Program-made: the position numbers and the translations under genes
Assembly: GCA_963693305.1 (NCBI GenBank)
Contig: OY855913.1
Location: forward strand, 2,768,501-2,832,500
Direction: 5' to 3'
Length of the DNA stretch: 64,000 nt
DNA from: Meandrina meandrites
Taxonomy: Eukaryota; Cnidaria; Anthozoa; Scleractinia; Meandrinidae
Notes under the pieces: model-generated
Databases searched by the model: none
The model's input: the letters and a program-made list of their open reading frames with translations, nothing else
Told to the model about the DNA's origin: nothing
Part shown: positions 34,261 to 46,018 of the stretch, piece after piece
How the letters are laid out: every line of letters begins with the position of its first letter
How positions within the stretch are numbered: the first letter of the stretch is position 1

Positions 34261-36010
34261 AAATCTACACTAAGAGGTGACTATAATATAAATGACATTG
34301 CAAAACTTGCAAATCCTGATAACATTACTACACTGACTGAAATGACCTTTCCACGAGACTTGAACACTGCGGCTGCAATACTGCGGCTGCAGTGATCTCA
34401 ACCGCGTTAATTTGCTTGGCATTACTCTTTTTTGTTTTGTTTAGTTTTTACTTAACCTTAGACAAACATACATGGATTACTTTTACATCTAGTAAAATTG
34501 TTTGTCCTTTTTAATTCGGGTCAAAGCCAAAGCACGCCATACTCGATTCCTAACATTTGTACAAATAGTAATCTTTAATCATTGGGCCGCTAACATCTTA
34601 CTAACTTATTATTACTGAGCTACACTAAAGAGGCGGTTGAAGAAATCTGCAAAATGGCATGCGTGTTTAAAGACTGAACCGTCAGCACGTACGACTTGAT
34701 CTTGCACGTCAGTGGCTATTTCAGGTCTAATCGTAAAATCCCTATTAAGCTTCCGCCTCTCTTTTAAGCCCACGAACCTCCCCCTCCCCCTCCCCCTCCC
34801 CCCTCCTAAAACGTTCACCTTACACGGGATATTTCAAACCACTATTAGGTGAAAGCTTTTGTATTATGCCTAACCCTAAGAAAAAAAGATCGTGTGCGTT
34901 CCTGCGCATGCCCTTGTGTTGAACTCTTGCCCTCTCTACCTTCTAATACAGTTTACCAACGCATTGAGCTAACTTAACACATAGGTCCGTAACGCGTACA
35001 TGTGTCTAGAACCTCGCTGCACCCTGGATTTAGTGACTCGACTTTTGGGAAAGTTTTTTGAAAGAAATCAAGAAGTCTTTAGAAGTTTTCTTCATCGAAT
35101 GTAAACTCACTATTGACATTGAAATGGAACATCAAAGTATCACCCACACTTTGGATTGTATTGCGGAGTCGGGGCAGCGAAGACAGAAGGAAGAAAGTTA
35201 TTTTTGGAACACCACATTAATGTTTTCATCTTTTCTGCTTATACTGCTGCTATTACACGTACTTCATCATGCAAATAGTCGTAGTCTCAAAGAGACCTTT
35301 GAGTCTAAGTTTTATTATTTTAACGGCCTTCTAACATAAATCAAAAGGTCATCATTAAATTGACGTAAGCATTTATGCCTTTTTTCGGCAGATTCAAGTC
35401 ACTAAGGTTAACAAATACAGTGAAGTAAATTCAAACACTAAAACTTCAAAAGCGTTTTTGGTGAGCCACACTGAAAATGTTGAAAAACCGGAAGAAAATA
35501 ATCAACCAATGTGAAAACTGTCACGCATTCTTTTCCAAATGTTTCATTGTTTCTGCTTATACTGCTGCTCATACTTCATCATGCAAAATAGTCGTTTTCT
35601 CGAAGAGACCTTTGATTACAGACAAACGTGCACAGACAATACCGTTGAAAATCATGTTTTACGTGCTCGCTTGCATTTCTGATTTTTTTTCCCACTAGAA
35701 CGCGCACGACCTCACAATTGATTTGACTCTTGCTCCCCCAACTTTGTGTATGGGCACCACCGTACCGACACCAAAAACGCGCCCCTGCGGGTCATGAGTT
35801 CAAATCCCGTTAAAATTGTGGACTGCAGGGATCATTTCTTCACGATCATTTTAAATTCTATTGACAGTCAATTTATACTGAAATAATTTCATTTGAGTTA
35901 ATACCTTATAACGTTTGAAACTGTTTTACTCATACCTGTGAAGTACTCTTCGAGCTTTGCTTTCCACCAAACAGTCGACCTTGGTTAATATACTAATCAG
36001 TGCAGCAGTC
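34261..36010. repeat. most diverged array end with a transposon relic
   Basis: A last exon-like segment ends at 35,936 (minus donor GTATGA; frame ...VDCLVESKARRVLHR). Between 35,013 and 35,330 the sequence (GCACCCTGGATTTAG, TTCTTCATCGAATGTAAACT) resembles the interior of the element at 39,766-40,453. A (CCCCCT)n tract lies near 34,780-34,802. Confidence 0.45.
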
Positions 36011-37814
36011 AAACAATAACTGTTTTTATATGTTACACCAATGCCTTATCAATAATCTCTATATTAGCTTACTTCGTAAATAGAGATTGTTTGTATGGTG
36101 CTGGCACCATATCAGAGACAAATTGACGCTGATGCGAGAAGAAACATCCGTAACTTATATGGATGTTGTGATTGGGAAGATTACGTCATAGGGTTTATCT
36201 GTAAATTTAGTCTGCGGGGAAGTCATATTAGACTGGTTGAATACGATCTGTGGTTATTTTTGTATATTTAGGTCGGAACCAAAAGAATGTTCAATATTAA
36301 TGAAATACTAAAGAAATCTTTTAATTAACTGATTCTCGAATACTAGTAAGTCAGCTTTTTTGTAAATTCCCCAATGTATAATTCCAAATTTTCTTTGTTG
36401 TTGTCGTCCTCGTTGTTAAATTAATTTTTTTTTCAGAAAAGATCATAGTAAGTCGAATTCGAACGAAATTATAGGTCCAGTACTTTTGAATGCAGTGCCT
36501 ACAGCAATATTTCACTATAGCGGCGGTTTCAGCTCTCACCGGAAAACCCATATTCTCGCTGTTGTCAGTCTTATAAACTATTTTTGTCGGTTCAAATAAA
36601 GATCACGCTATCCCCTGCCATGAAATGACATACCGATCGACGAAAAGATAGCGAGCTTAAATTTCTAAAATGTTAAAAGTTTCGTTGACTTTGATTCCTA
36701 TGATTCTTCCTTGTTCAGTGTGAAAGTATGTTTAAATAAACCGCGGACTCTCGTCCCTCGATTCTATATTTTGCACAAAACGCGTCAATTTGTGTTACTT
36801 TGCAAATCTGCTCTTCCAGGTATAAGGTACATTATTTTATCTGGAATTAGTACAAGACTGAAACAAATTGCATCTATAGTTGTTATAAACATAACACTGT
36901 TTTGTAAAAAGTATACCAAAAATAAATTTATACCACAACCAAGCTAGCCATTTACAGAAAGTAGCTGAGCAGTTAAACTCTGGTCGGAACTATATGCCTC
37001 CCTAATTGATTTGCGGCGTGATTTTTTATCTGGCTCGCCACTTGGTTCGCCATTCGCCGCGACAGCGTTAACCAAATATTAATATCCCTCAATATCATAT
37101 TACGGACAGATTCCACGGGAAAAAAGTGAAAAAATGCGCAGAACTACGTGGGGCTTAATTTATTTAGGTATTTACTGATTTTCGTAAATTTTAGCATGAT
37201 ACAGTGGTATTTAAAATGATGTACAACACCAATTTAATGAGGGATAAGTGTGTTTTAAGGACGTTGAGTCTGTAGTACTGAGAACAAATCTGATAGCACT
37301 TTGTGCATGTATTGGAGTGTGTATAAAATCTCTGAATCTGTTGCTGTTTACAGCCTGTTGCTAATCAGGCTGTAAAACTGTTCGGCTACTTCTATATTTC
37401 AGACACTAGGGCTCTTCCTTTACAGAGAATTTTCAGATTTATATAGTTCTTTGAGCAATATATAAAGTGATTTTGAGCAGTTTGTGACTGCTACAATATC
37501 GAGACTGGGTGGAGTATACACTACGCAATATGCTAATTACAAAAGAGAAAAAAAACACAATCTCGCTCTGACAAGGACTAATGTATATTGGTGTTGATTC
37601 TGGACGGTTCCTATGAGGAAATCAAACAAATACATTTTCTTAGTTTAGCTGATCTGGCAGTGTAAATGATGACTAAAAACCAATTTTCTTTTGCAAAACC
37701 TCGATGGAAAATAAACAAAGTTAAAAGGGGAACCCTTCTATTAATTTTCAGAAAGTGAGGATTGGCGATGCTCCTGGAATCCCTTCATTTTGTAAGACCA
37801 TATGACGAATATGT
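36011..37814. other. intergenic, nothing recognised
   Basis: AT-rich. A splice-like plus-strand segment at 36,719-36,818 is open in one frame (VKVCLNKPRTLVPRFYILHK...), but its phases match neither ShK-CAP gene and no partner exon is seen. Confidence 0.3.
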
Positions 37815-37991
37815 AATAGGCCAGTTTCGTACTCTCGGTTTTGAACTGGAACTAGCATGCAATGGAGGCTAATGCGGCGAAATATCATTAAAAACAGCTT
37901 CATCTCATTTGCATTAGAAAAGATTTACCCGCATTAGCCTCAATTGCAAGCTAGGTCCAGTTCGATACCGAGAATACGAAAACGGCCTATT
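37815..37991. mobile_element. palindromic MITE
   Basis: AATAGGCCAGTTTCGTACTC and TCGGTTTTGAACTGGA mirror TCCAGTTCGATACCGA and GAATACGAAAACGGCCTATT. AATGGAGGCTAATGCG / CGCATTAGCCTCAATT extends the arms. Length 177 bp. Confidence 0.8.
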
Positions 37992-39548
37992 CCTGATGGA
38001 GGTATTTATTTCCAGACTAGCCGATGGAAAGGAAATTGAAATTGAAATGCAATTTATGTCTACAATAACTTTCGTTGGCGACTTCAGATTTTCCACTTGC
38101 CTAAGACTTAACGTTTGATCTTTTCTGTTGCCACTTGCATTGCCGATTCCGCAGCTAAGCTAATAATCAGTTTGTTTTACTATATAAGCAATTCTGGAGT
38201 GTCTAAAATGTCGCTTAAGAACGGGTTTATTTATAAGACACGAGTTCATAATTATAGCTCACGGATGAAAGAAGTGCAGTCAATCTTTGTGGCAGAGAAT
38301 ATAATTTCCTTAATATATCAGTGTGTTTAATCGTTTAACTTCCAATTATTCTGCTATCAAGTAACAGTTTTCAAAACAGCATCTTTTTCTCTATCTATAT
38401 CTCTCAGCATAAGGATACATCTTGGCATTTATTGCTTTAATATTGTTTCAACATTAGAATATAACCTGGACTGGCAAGAACCAAAAAAAATAACTAACCT
38501 GCTTTTACCACGAATAAAGAAGAATAAGCTATTTAGATTAAGTTAAAATACAGCGAATGAATTATTGAGATCCGGTTTTACAATAAAAGAAATTAAAATC
38601 TAGTCTGATCTGTAAAAAAGTAATTATACTAAGCTTTTTTTAATTTTAATAACAATGAATTGGTAACATTACTACATGACAGTCTAACATCATAAGTAAG
38701 TAAAATCGGGCGACGAGTTTTCTAAGGGTGTTTGCTTTAAAGGCTCTTTAAAGTAAATTGTAATTAAAATGGCAGAGGAGCCTGGATGGTACATATCATG
38801 TACAAAGTCCTTCTATATGACACAAAACTCAATTACAACGTCATAAGAGTAACCAGTCTTTGAAGACACAACTTATTAAAACCCGCAGGGAAAGAAACTA
38901 AACTTAAAAAGAACGAGAGAGATTGATTCGGTTTGACCAAATTTCGTTTGGCATAGCATTTTTCACTTTGTTTATTCTGCAATGCCATTAAGATATCTTT
39001 CCTTTTACTGCCGTTTACAGAATAAGATTGCAAGCCCATTACGAGTGTTTATACAGCAGATGCAGCAAGGACAATAAAACTACTACTTAAGAATACCTTT
39101 TTATGTTACAAATGACTATTTGCGAAAAGGAAGCTTTTATCTTAATTTGAGAGTGTTTTATCAACTGTTCTAGAGTTATATTTTTTTGTGACTGCCTGAC
39201 AGCACATCGTAATTTCCTCTGACGCAGAAAAAAATCCAATTTTGTTTCTGTGCTAAGTCAGCAAGAGCTGTCGTTATTGTAAACATTCGTGAGAAAGAAA
39301 GCATTTCAGTTTGTAATAAAGCAAACTATTATTGTGATTTAACACTTGGAAGCCAAACATTCTAATTATCTTCTTTGTTATGGAATAAATAAATCATTTT
39401 AACTGTTTGTCTTTGCTCACCTTAGAAAGAAGCATTTCTTGTGATAAAAAACAGACGACAATAAGCCGCGAAGCAGTGTCCAACGTCCAGTTACGTTAGC
39501 AAAAACAGAGTATTGTTGCTTCATATCCTCGCTGTGCTTTTGTTCAAA
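37992..39548. other. upstream flank of the plus-strand ShK-CAP gene
   Basis: No second gene recognised. The last few hundred bases should hold the promoter and 5' UTR of the gene at 39,549. I cannot place a TATA box with confidence. Confidence 0.3.
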
Positions 39549-40980
39549 ATGCGTTCTTTGACTCTCCTGCTTTTTCTTCCTGTTATATTTATCCCTTGCT
39601 TGGCAAGGCCACAACAATCTGCTCATTTTGCGCCACGGGTTAAACGCTCTGGTAAGTGTGTTTTTTATTTTTTTCATGAAAGTTTGTAATTGATTCCGTC
39701 CAGGTGGATTCTAGCTTTTGAGAAAATGCTAAACTGGCTTGCGTTGGCCGTCGACTAGTTTTAATTACCGTAAACACCCGCAGATAAGCCGCACCCACAG
39801 ATAAGCCGCACCCTGAATTTAGCAACTTAAATTTTGGAAAAAAAAGTTTTTTTAAAAGAGTCTTCAGAAGTCGTCTTCATCGAATGTAACTCAATATGGC
39901 AATGAAACGGAATTGAACATCGAAGTCTTACCCACAATTTTAGCGTTTTAATATAATGAGCATCATTTCCTTTAACTTTGACATATGATTGATCTTTTTC
40001 TGGTACTTGTTGACAGGTATTTCTTCATTCAACACTTTTTTCCACAGATTTTTGCGAACAAGAACGCGTGTTTTCGTTTGCCGAACGTTCGTAGCTTAGT
40101 AACCAGGCATTAGATCAAACACCTTGAGACTAGGCCGAGAACGATGTTTGTTTACTCAAGTGTCAAGATGGAGGGAGATTCTGCTGTTCGTGACATACAA
40201 ATAAATAGATTTGAGAGCCAACTGTCGGAGATAAACTTATTGGGGGAATGGAAATTTTGTGCTGTGACGTTTTCCTGGTCTAGAAAAGCGGCCATAAACC
40301 GTTTAAAGGATATGCTAACGAAGGCTTCTATAAAAGTGTCAATTCACTAAAATGTACGGCACTTTTTTGAAATGTTCCCGCAGATAAGCCGCACCCCCGA
40401 TTTTGAGCGACGATTTTTGGAAAAAAGGTGCGGCTTATCGGGTGTTTACGGTACACACCGTATACGACACGCTCTCAGCCAAGCGTCTTAAATTCCACAC
40501 GATAAATGTTCTCTCTTTCCCAGAAACATATTAATGTTTGGAAAAAAAATCTGAAAAAGCTAAATCCCCAATGCTAATAAGTGTCTACGCATGAGTTCTC
40601 GGTATTTTACACAGATTTTGCATTGTTCTATTTGACTAAAAAATGATCTGAGCCTTTAAAAGTATTCAGGAGTTGATAATGAAATAGGCCTATGTCTACT
40701 AACAATTGTTTGCAGAATTGAAATTTCGTTCAAGGAGAAGGCAGATGGTCGAGTGTTTAGAGCGCTCGACTTAGAATCCGGAGGTCGCAGGTTAAAGTCA
40801 GTAAGACACTCCCTCTTTGGAACCTCTATTTTCATTCGCCCTCTGTAAACACTACCTCTATTGTTATTCACGGCTAGGGGCATTGTTATGACATGTTATC
40901 TATTGTTTTAAGAACCAATGAATTAACTCTATCCCAGAGGTAGTGGGCGACCCGTTAAAGTCCCCGTTCTGACTTGACTA

Positions 40981-41011
<31 letters not shown>

Positions 41012-44000
41012 ATTTTGCGCATTTAAAACATTTTTGTCACCTCAATAGCACAGTGCGTCGACTGGTATCAGAACTATTGTGGTTATTGGCGAAACCTGGG
41101 ATACTGCCATCCAAACAACTATTACTACGCTTCGATGAAGGTGTATTGTAAGAGCACTTGTGGTCTCTGTGGAGGTAAGATTGTCGTTGATATGCTCACT
41201 GTTAAAGAATTGCACATTTCTACGACCATTGGCCTACAAAAATTTGGCTGATCAGACAGCGTAAACATTGCAAAAGCGACTTAGAGTCATGCATGCCATC
41301 TAGCCTCCTGCAAAGACGTCCTAGGGCTCGTCACGCGTTTCTCCCCCACGAACGAGCCCTAAGACGTCTGCGCAGGAAATTGGATTCAAAGTTGCACATC
41401 TGAGGCTGGAATCCGGTCGTTTCACCTGCAAGATATTTCGCCTACAAGTCGATTCGCCTACACTAAAGTTGATCGCCTACACTAAAGTTGATCGCCTACA
41501 CTATCTGAGATGTTTCGCCTACCCTGAAGTCTAAACGCAATGTATATTCTTCGTTCTAAAAACGTGAGAGCCCAAACACGCTAAACACAATGTATATTCC
41601 TCGTTCTAAAAGTGTAGGCGAATCATCTTGTAGGCGAAACGACCGGATATTCCAGCCTCAGATGTGCAACTTTGAATCCAATTCCCTGCGCAGACGTCTT
41701 AGGGCTCGTTCGAGGGGGAGAAACGCGTGACGAGCCCTAAGACGTCTGTGCAGGAGGCTAGATGGCAAAATCTTGTCCAGTTTCCTTTATTTGTGCCTTC
41801 AGGCCTCGCTACACACAACAAGCGGTTCATGGGTGACAAATTACTCCTTAATTTTGGCGCGAAATTTCAGCGCCAATTTATAATTTCACGTGTGAAATTA
41901 TAAAATTGCCATGGGACCGTTTCAATGTCTCAGTGGCAAGATGACGTACAGGTTTTTAAAAGATGATCGTAAAGCTTAAACTTTGCACATTTTCGCTTGA
42001 ATTTCACCTTGGCCAGTTTGTTTGGTCGTGTTATAAACTTTTAGCGATAACATGAATGGCATTGAGCGGAATTTTGAGCGTTTTACACGGGCGTCGTTAC
42101 GAGCCGGTTCGCTCATCACAATACAATAAACAAGTTACGAAACTACGACCGTAAGCGTAATTTGTCACCCATGATATTAAAAGGTAACCAAATGGTATAC
42201 TCGTAAAATTAGGAAATAATTTCACTTGCGTTTTGTCAAAATTCTAATAATTTCCCGAGCCTTCAGGCGAGGGAAATTATTAGAATTTTGACAAAACGCA
42301 AGTGAAATTATTTCCTAATTTTACTCGTCACCATTTGATTACCCATGAGTTATTACCGTGTATCAAAAGTACCCTATTAATACACAACTGATGGCACTAG
42401 TTGCAAATGCCGCTTTAAATTTTTTATATAATATATTTCAATCTTGCATCTCAATTAAGTATATTTATTTGTGTCCGTTTTGTTGTTAGAATGTACAGAC
42501 CATGCCCAGCATTGCAGCTACTGGAAAGGTTTGGGTTACTGCCAGGAAGGAAATTACTACTATGCATACATGAAGTTGCACTGTCCGGCTACATGCAATA
42601 TGTGTGGTACGTAACCGACAATTTTATGGTTATTTTGAGATGGATTAGCCTAATTTGTAGTAACAGTGTTCAACTCGACTCCGTCAGTTATTTTCACATT
42701 GAAGCTCATTAAAGTTGCTCCCTCTCAAACTCCAGATTACTCGTGAAATAATTTCACAGCTGCAGATACTGTATTGGACCTTGGGATTTCATTTTCTTTA
42801 CTTACTTAATTCCACAGAACTATTTATTTATTTTAGCTTAGTTTGACAGCTGTTCAGTCAGAAGAAAGGAAAAAAGAAGAAAGGCTAACATATCACATCG
42901 GTTGAAATCAGCGATAGTTGTATAAAATGGATGGATGCATTCAAGGAATTTAAGAAAATATACGCAACACACAAAAAGTTCACATAAATATTATTTGAAC
43001 AAAAATAAAGCATCATCTTTACCTGAAAAACCCGGTTATTTTAGTTTGACAACTTTTACGAAAGTCGCCCTTGCAACAAAACACCAACAATTGAGGATAA
43101 AGGCTAAAACACCACTCGTTTATTTTAATAACGTTTTCATTCTTGCATAGCTCTATTGATGTCGTCTCCTTTTTCTTTAGATTGTTTAGCAGATAAAGTG
43201 TCGGACTGTTCATACTGGAAAGGGCTTGGTTATTGCAGCTCCAGCAGTCAATACTATCAGTATATGTTACTCAACTGTCAAACAACATGCGGCTTTTGTG
43301 TCCGTAAGTAAAGCAAAAACTCTGATTAAAAGAATAACATATCACAGCTGCAGGAACCCACGATAGATGTAAAATATACAATTGACGGGTCTATTACAAT
43401 TATATCATCTTCTCAAAGAATTATAAAAAATGTGTACAGCGCAAAAAAGTTTACATAAATATCATTTAAGCAGAAACAGCATCATCTTCACATGCTGTCT
43501 TCATATACGTGCACTTTTAATTAATACCGTTCTGTGTCGAGTTTTAACACGAGAGAAACGATCATGATTATATAATCCTCAACTGATTGGATTTTGTAAG
43601 AAAGGTCAAGAAAGTTCGGGAGTTGAGAGCAAACAATACAGGCATTATAATAGTTTTATATCCTACAAATTGATCATATAATTGACCTTTTGGATCTTCA
43701 TAAGGAATTGAATGTCGTTTGTATATTTTAGAACCACCAACGACAAAACCTGTGACCACTAATCCAAACACAACTTCCAAGCCGTCAACAACAAACGCAC
43801 CAATCACGACAGCTAATGCTACAACTCCTACCAGTGGACCAAATACCACTTCTATTCCTCCAACTACAAGGGTGCCAAGTACTACTTCTAACCCTTCAAC
43901 TGCCAACGCATCAAGTACCAGACCTAACCCTTCAACTACCAATGCACCAGTTACCACATCTAACCCTTCAACTGCCAACGCATCAAGTACAAGACCTAAC

Positions 44001-45676
44001 CCTTCAACTACCAATGCACCAAGTTCCACTTCTAACCCTTCTACGACAGACGAACCAAGTACAACTTCTAACCCTTCAACCACAAGCGAATCAAGTACCA
44101 CATCAAACCCTTCGACAACCAATGCTCCAACAGCAACTCCTGCAGGTATTCCATGTTTTACAATTATGCATGTTTTAGTAAAACGTGTTGCCGTTCTGAA
44201 AAAAAATACGTTCTTGGCAGGTAGTATATTTATACAAATAATTTTGGATTTGATAGAAAATGCCTGCCTAAAAGCACACAACGACAGGCGTGCTCTACAT
44301 GGATCGGGACCGCTGATCTGGAATGACACTCTGGTGCAGCATGCTCAAGTCTGGGCAGATCACTTAGCTGCAACGGGCGTATTTCAACACGACCCCAACC
44401 TCAATGGGGAAGGCGAAAACCTGGCATTCTTTAATGGCACTGATTCTAAAGATTGCACGCACGCCTTAGTAGGGTGGTAAGTTATTTCAAGTGTCCGTTC
44501 TTATTGTCCGGTGAAAGTGCATGTTGTGAATATTTACCAGTTTACTTTACGCTACATGTCTCGGTAATTATCCAACACTATTCATCTCCACTTCCGTGAA
44601 TAATTGTTAGCTACAAGCAGGAATTGTTGCGTTGCAAAATGAGTTCAATGTAGACAAGATTCGGTAATACAATAGCCGGCGTTCGTTGGGCACTGGGGAG
44701 GAAAGATTGCATGACGAGACAAGAGCGTCTGCATATTAGGCTATACTCCCAATGAAACAAAATGATTCTAATCCACCTCTTAACTGAAGACGAAAGATGC
44801 ACCTGTCCCTTAACTGTGCCCTAACATGTGCACTTTTCGAATTATAAGGCTCAGACAAAGCTTTTATAACAGTGCCCTGAATCATTTGATCCCGCTTCTG
44901 AGTCATTTTTGTCTAATATTATTATGTCTTCACTACCCTCTGTGATTGGTTTAAAAATCTCGGGCTACATTCTCGACCAATCACAAGTAAAACCAAAACC
45001 AGTGGTAACTCATTAGCAAGCGTTTCCCGCGCTCCGTGCCAGTTAATGGTATTTCCTTCGAGTTTTGATTGATTCAATGGGTTGTCTGTGTCTTTTTTGA
45101 TTGCCCGGAGTAATCACTTTGGTTTTGGTTTTACGACGCCTAAACGAAAAACGGTTTAAAGAATGAAAGCTATTGATCTTTTTTTTTTTAAAGGTACGAC
45201 TTCGAAGAGCCGAAGTATGACTACAACAACCCTGGATTTGCTCCTGAAACTGGTCACTTTACACAGGTAAACTAAATCCAAACCAATCTAATACGTCCTC
45301 TTATAAGCTCGCCCTTTGAAGATACAAAAGAAAGTAACCAAAAACGTAACATGAATATTCCATTTGTAACGTTAAGGATACGTTTAAAACGCTTGTTTTC
45401 GCAACTTTCTCTTTTGCCTGATTCATTACACACTTACGTCAAAGACGAGCTTTTAAACATTTCGTTTTAGTTGGATAACTCAACCTTTCAACTCCGTCAT
45501 TATATGTTTAATTATCTATCTAGGTTGTGTGGAAGGCTACCACAGCAGTAGGAGTGGCTCAGGCTTCAACGGGCTCAGGATTGCTTAAACAGTTCTACAT
45601 CGTGGCTCGTTACAGTCCTGCAGGAAACATTGATGGGTTGTTTAGTCAGAACGTGGGGAATAAACAATCAAGGTAA
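39549..45676 (+). CDS. secreted triple-ShK, mucin-stalk, CAP-domain protein, spliced gene
   Basis: Exons: 39549-39651, 41049-41174, 42490-42606, 43181-43303, 43732-44145, 44257-44476, 45194-45266 and 45524-45676. The total is 1,329 nt, or 442 residues. Residues 1-34 are a signal peptide and a propeptide ending RVKR. Residues 35-76, 77-115 and 116-156 are three ShK modules, each with six Cys. Residues 157-294 are a Thr/Ser/Pro/Asn stalk of about 12-residue SNPSTTNAPSTT-type repeats, probably O-glycosylated. Residues 295-442 are CAP, with His (FQHDP), Glu (GEGENL), Glu (after WYDF) and His (GHFTQVVW) present. CAP2 is IVARYSPAGNI without Cys, so GAPR-1-like. All borders are GT..AG, with phases 1,1,1,1,1,2,0. 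The ShK modules have no Lys-Tyr pair before the fourth Cys, so potassium-channel block is not indicated. Same architecture as the minus-strand gene, plus one ShK and a long stalk. Extracellular role inferred; ligand unknown. Confidence 0.87.
39766..40453. mobile_element. TA-flanked element with CCGTAAACACCCGC ends, in intron 1
   Basis: Left end TACCGTAAACACCCGCAGAT plus AAGCCGCACCC; right end GGTGCGGCTTATCGGGTGTT plus TACGGTA. TA on both sides suits a Tc1/mariner-pogo type target. A second CGCAGATAAGCCGCACC copy lies inside each end. A 68-residue frame at 40,144-40,350 is unrecognised. A degenerate relative is at 35,013-35,330. Confidence 0.75.
40735..40990 (+). mobile_element. tRNA-like SINE split by a MITE, (GAT)n tail
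   Basis: A box TGGTCGAGTGTTTAGAGCG, B box GGTTAAAGTC interrupted by the insertion 40,800-40,953, then CCCGTTCTGACTTGACTA and a GATGATGATG tail. It lies in intron 1 of the plus-strand gene. Confidence 0.7.
40800..40953. mobile_element. MITE of CACTACCTCT family inserted in the SINE, 9-bp TSD
   Basis: GTTAAAGTC at 40,791-40,799 and 40,954-40,962 flanks the insertion. Core ends CACTCCCTCTTTGGAACC and CCCAGAGGTAGTG. The interior matches 24,309-24,446 in the opposite orientation. Confidence 0.85.
41295..41766. mobile_element. nested double-palindrome element in intron 2
   Basis: GCCATCTAGCCTCCTGC and GCAGGAGGCTAGATGGC are the ends, with arms of about 130 bp. Inside each arm is a further hairpin (GACGTCCTAGGGCTCGT / ACGAGCCCTAAGACGTC). 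The centre carries GATCGCCTACACTAAAGTT direct repeats. Confidence 0.85.
41828..42173. mobile_element. MITE with CATGGGTGACAAATTA ends
   Basis: CATGGGTGACAAATTAC at the left is mirrored by GTAATTTGTCACCCATG at the right (one mismatch region). It contains a TATAATTTCACGTGTGAAAT palindrome. Intron 2 of the plus-strand gene. Confidence 0.75.
42184..42342. mobile_element. long hairpin MITE in intron 2
   Basis: CTCGTAAAATTAGGAAATAA and TTTCACTTGCGTTTTGTCAA pair exactly with TTGACAAAACGCAAGTGAAA and TTATTTCCTAATTTTACTCG (one base from perfect), around CCCGAGCCTTCAGGCGAGGG. It ends about 150 bp before the ShK-2 exon. Confidence 0.85.
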
Positions 45677-45721
45677 AGGGAGAAATGAACGACAAACAGG
45701 AGGCAGAGACAAACAGACAGA

Positions 45722-46018
45722 GGGACAGTCAGACAGACAGACAGACAGACAGATAGACTGACTAACTGACTGACCAGTTGACTGGCTGACTGACCGCAGA
45801 CTGACTAATTAATTGATTGATTGACTGACTGACTGACTGACTGACTGACTGACTGACTGACACTGACGACTGGCTGACTGACTGACTGACTGACTGACTG
45901 ACTGACTGACTGACTGGTTGGCTGACTGACTGACTGACTGACTGGTTGGCTGACTGACTGACTGACTGACTGACTGACTGACTGGTTGGCTAACTGACTG
46001 ACTGACTGGCTAGCTGGC
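45722..46018. repeat. (GACT)n microsatellite
   Basis: About 300 bp of GACT/GACA units directly after the plus-strand gene's last coding exon. If the alternative 3' splice model holds, it lies inside a 3' intron (45,673-46,071). Confidence 0.95.

Noticed and set aside
36719..36818. Plus-strand exon upstream of the 39.5-kb gene
   Set aside because: Acceptor and donor are plausible, but the phases do not fit the gene's exons and the signal peptide exon starts later at 39,549.
43816..44178. 120-codon plus-strand frame (LQLPMHQLPHLTLQLPTHQ type)
   Set aside because: Out-of-frame shadow of the same repeat exon.
43568..44329. 253-codon minus-strand frame rich in VVEGLEVVLG repeats
   Set aside because: It is the antisense of the Thr/Ser stalk exon. 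The 36-bp repeat keeps both strands free of stops, while the plus frame has splice sites, the correct phases and a CAP continuation.
45722..46018. CRISPR-like or satellite array
   Set aside because: It is a plain 4-bp microsatellite with no spacers.
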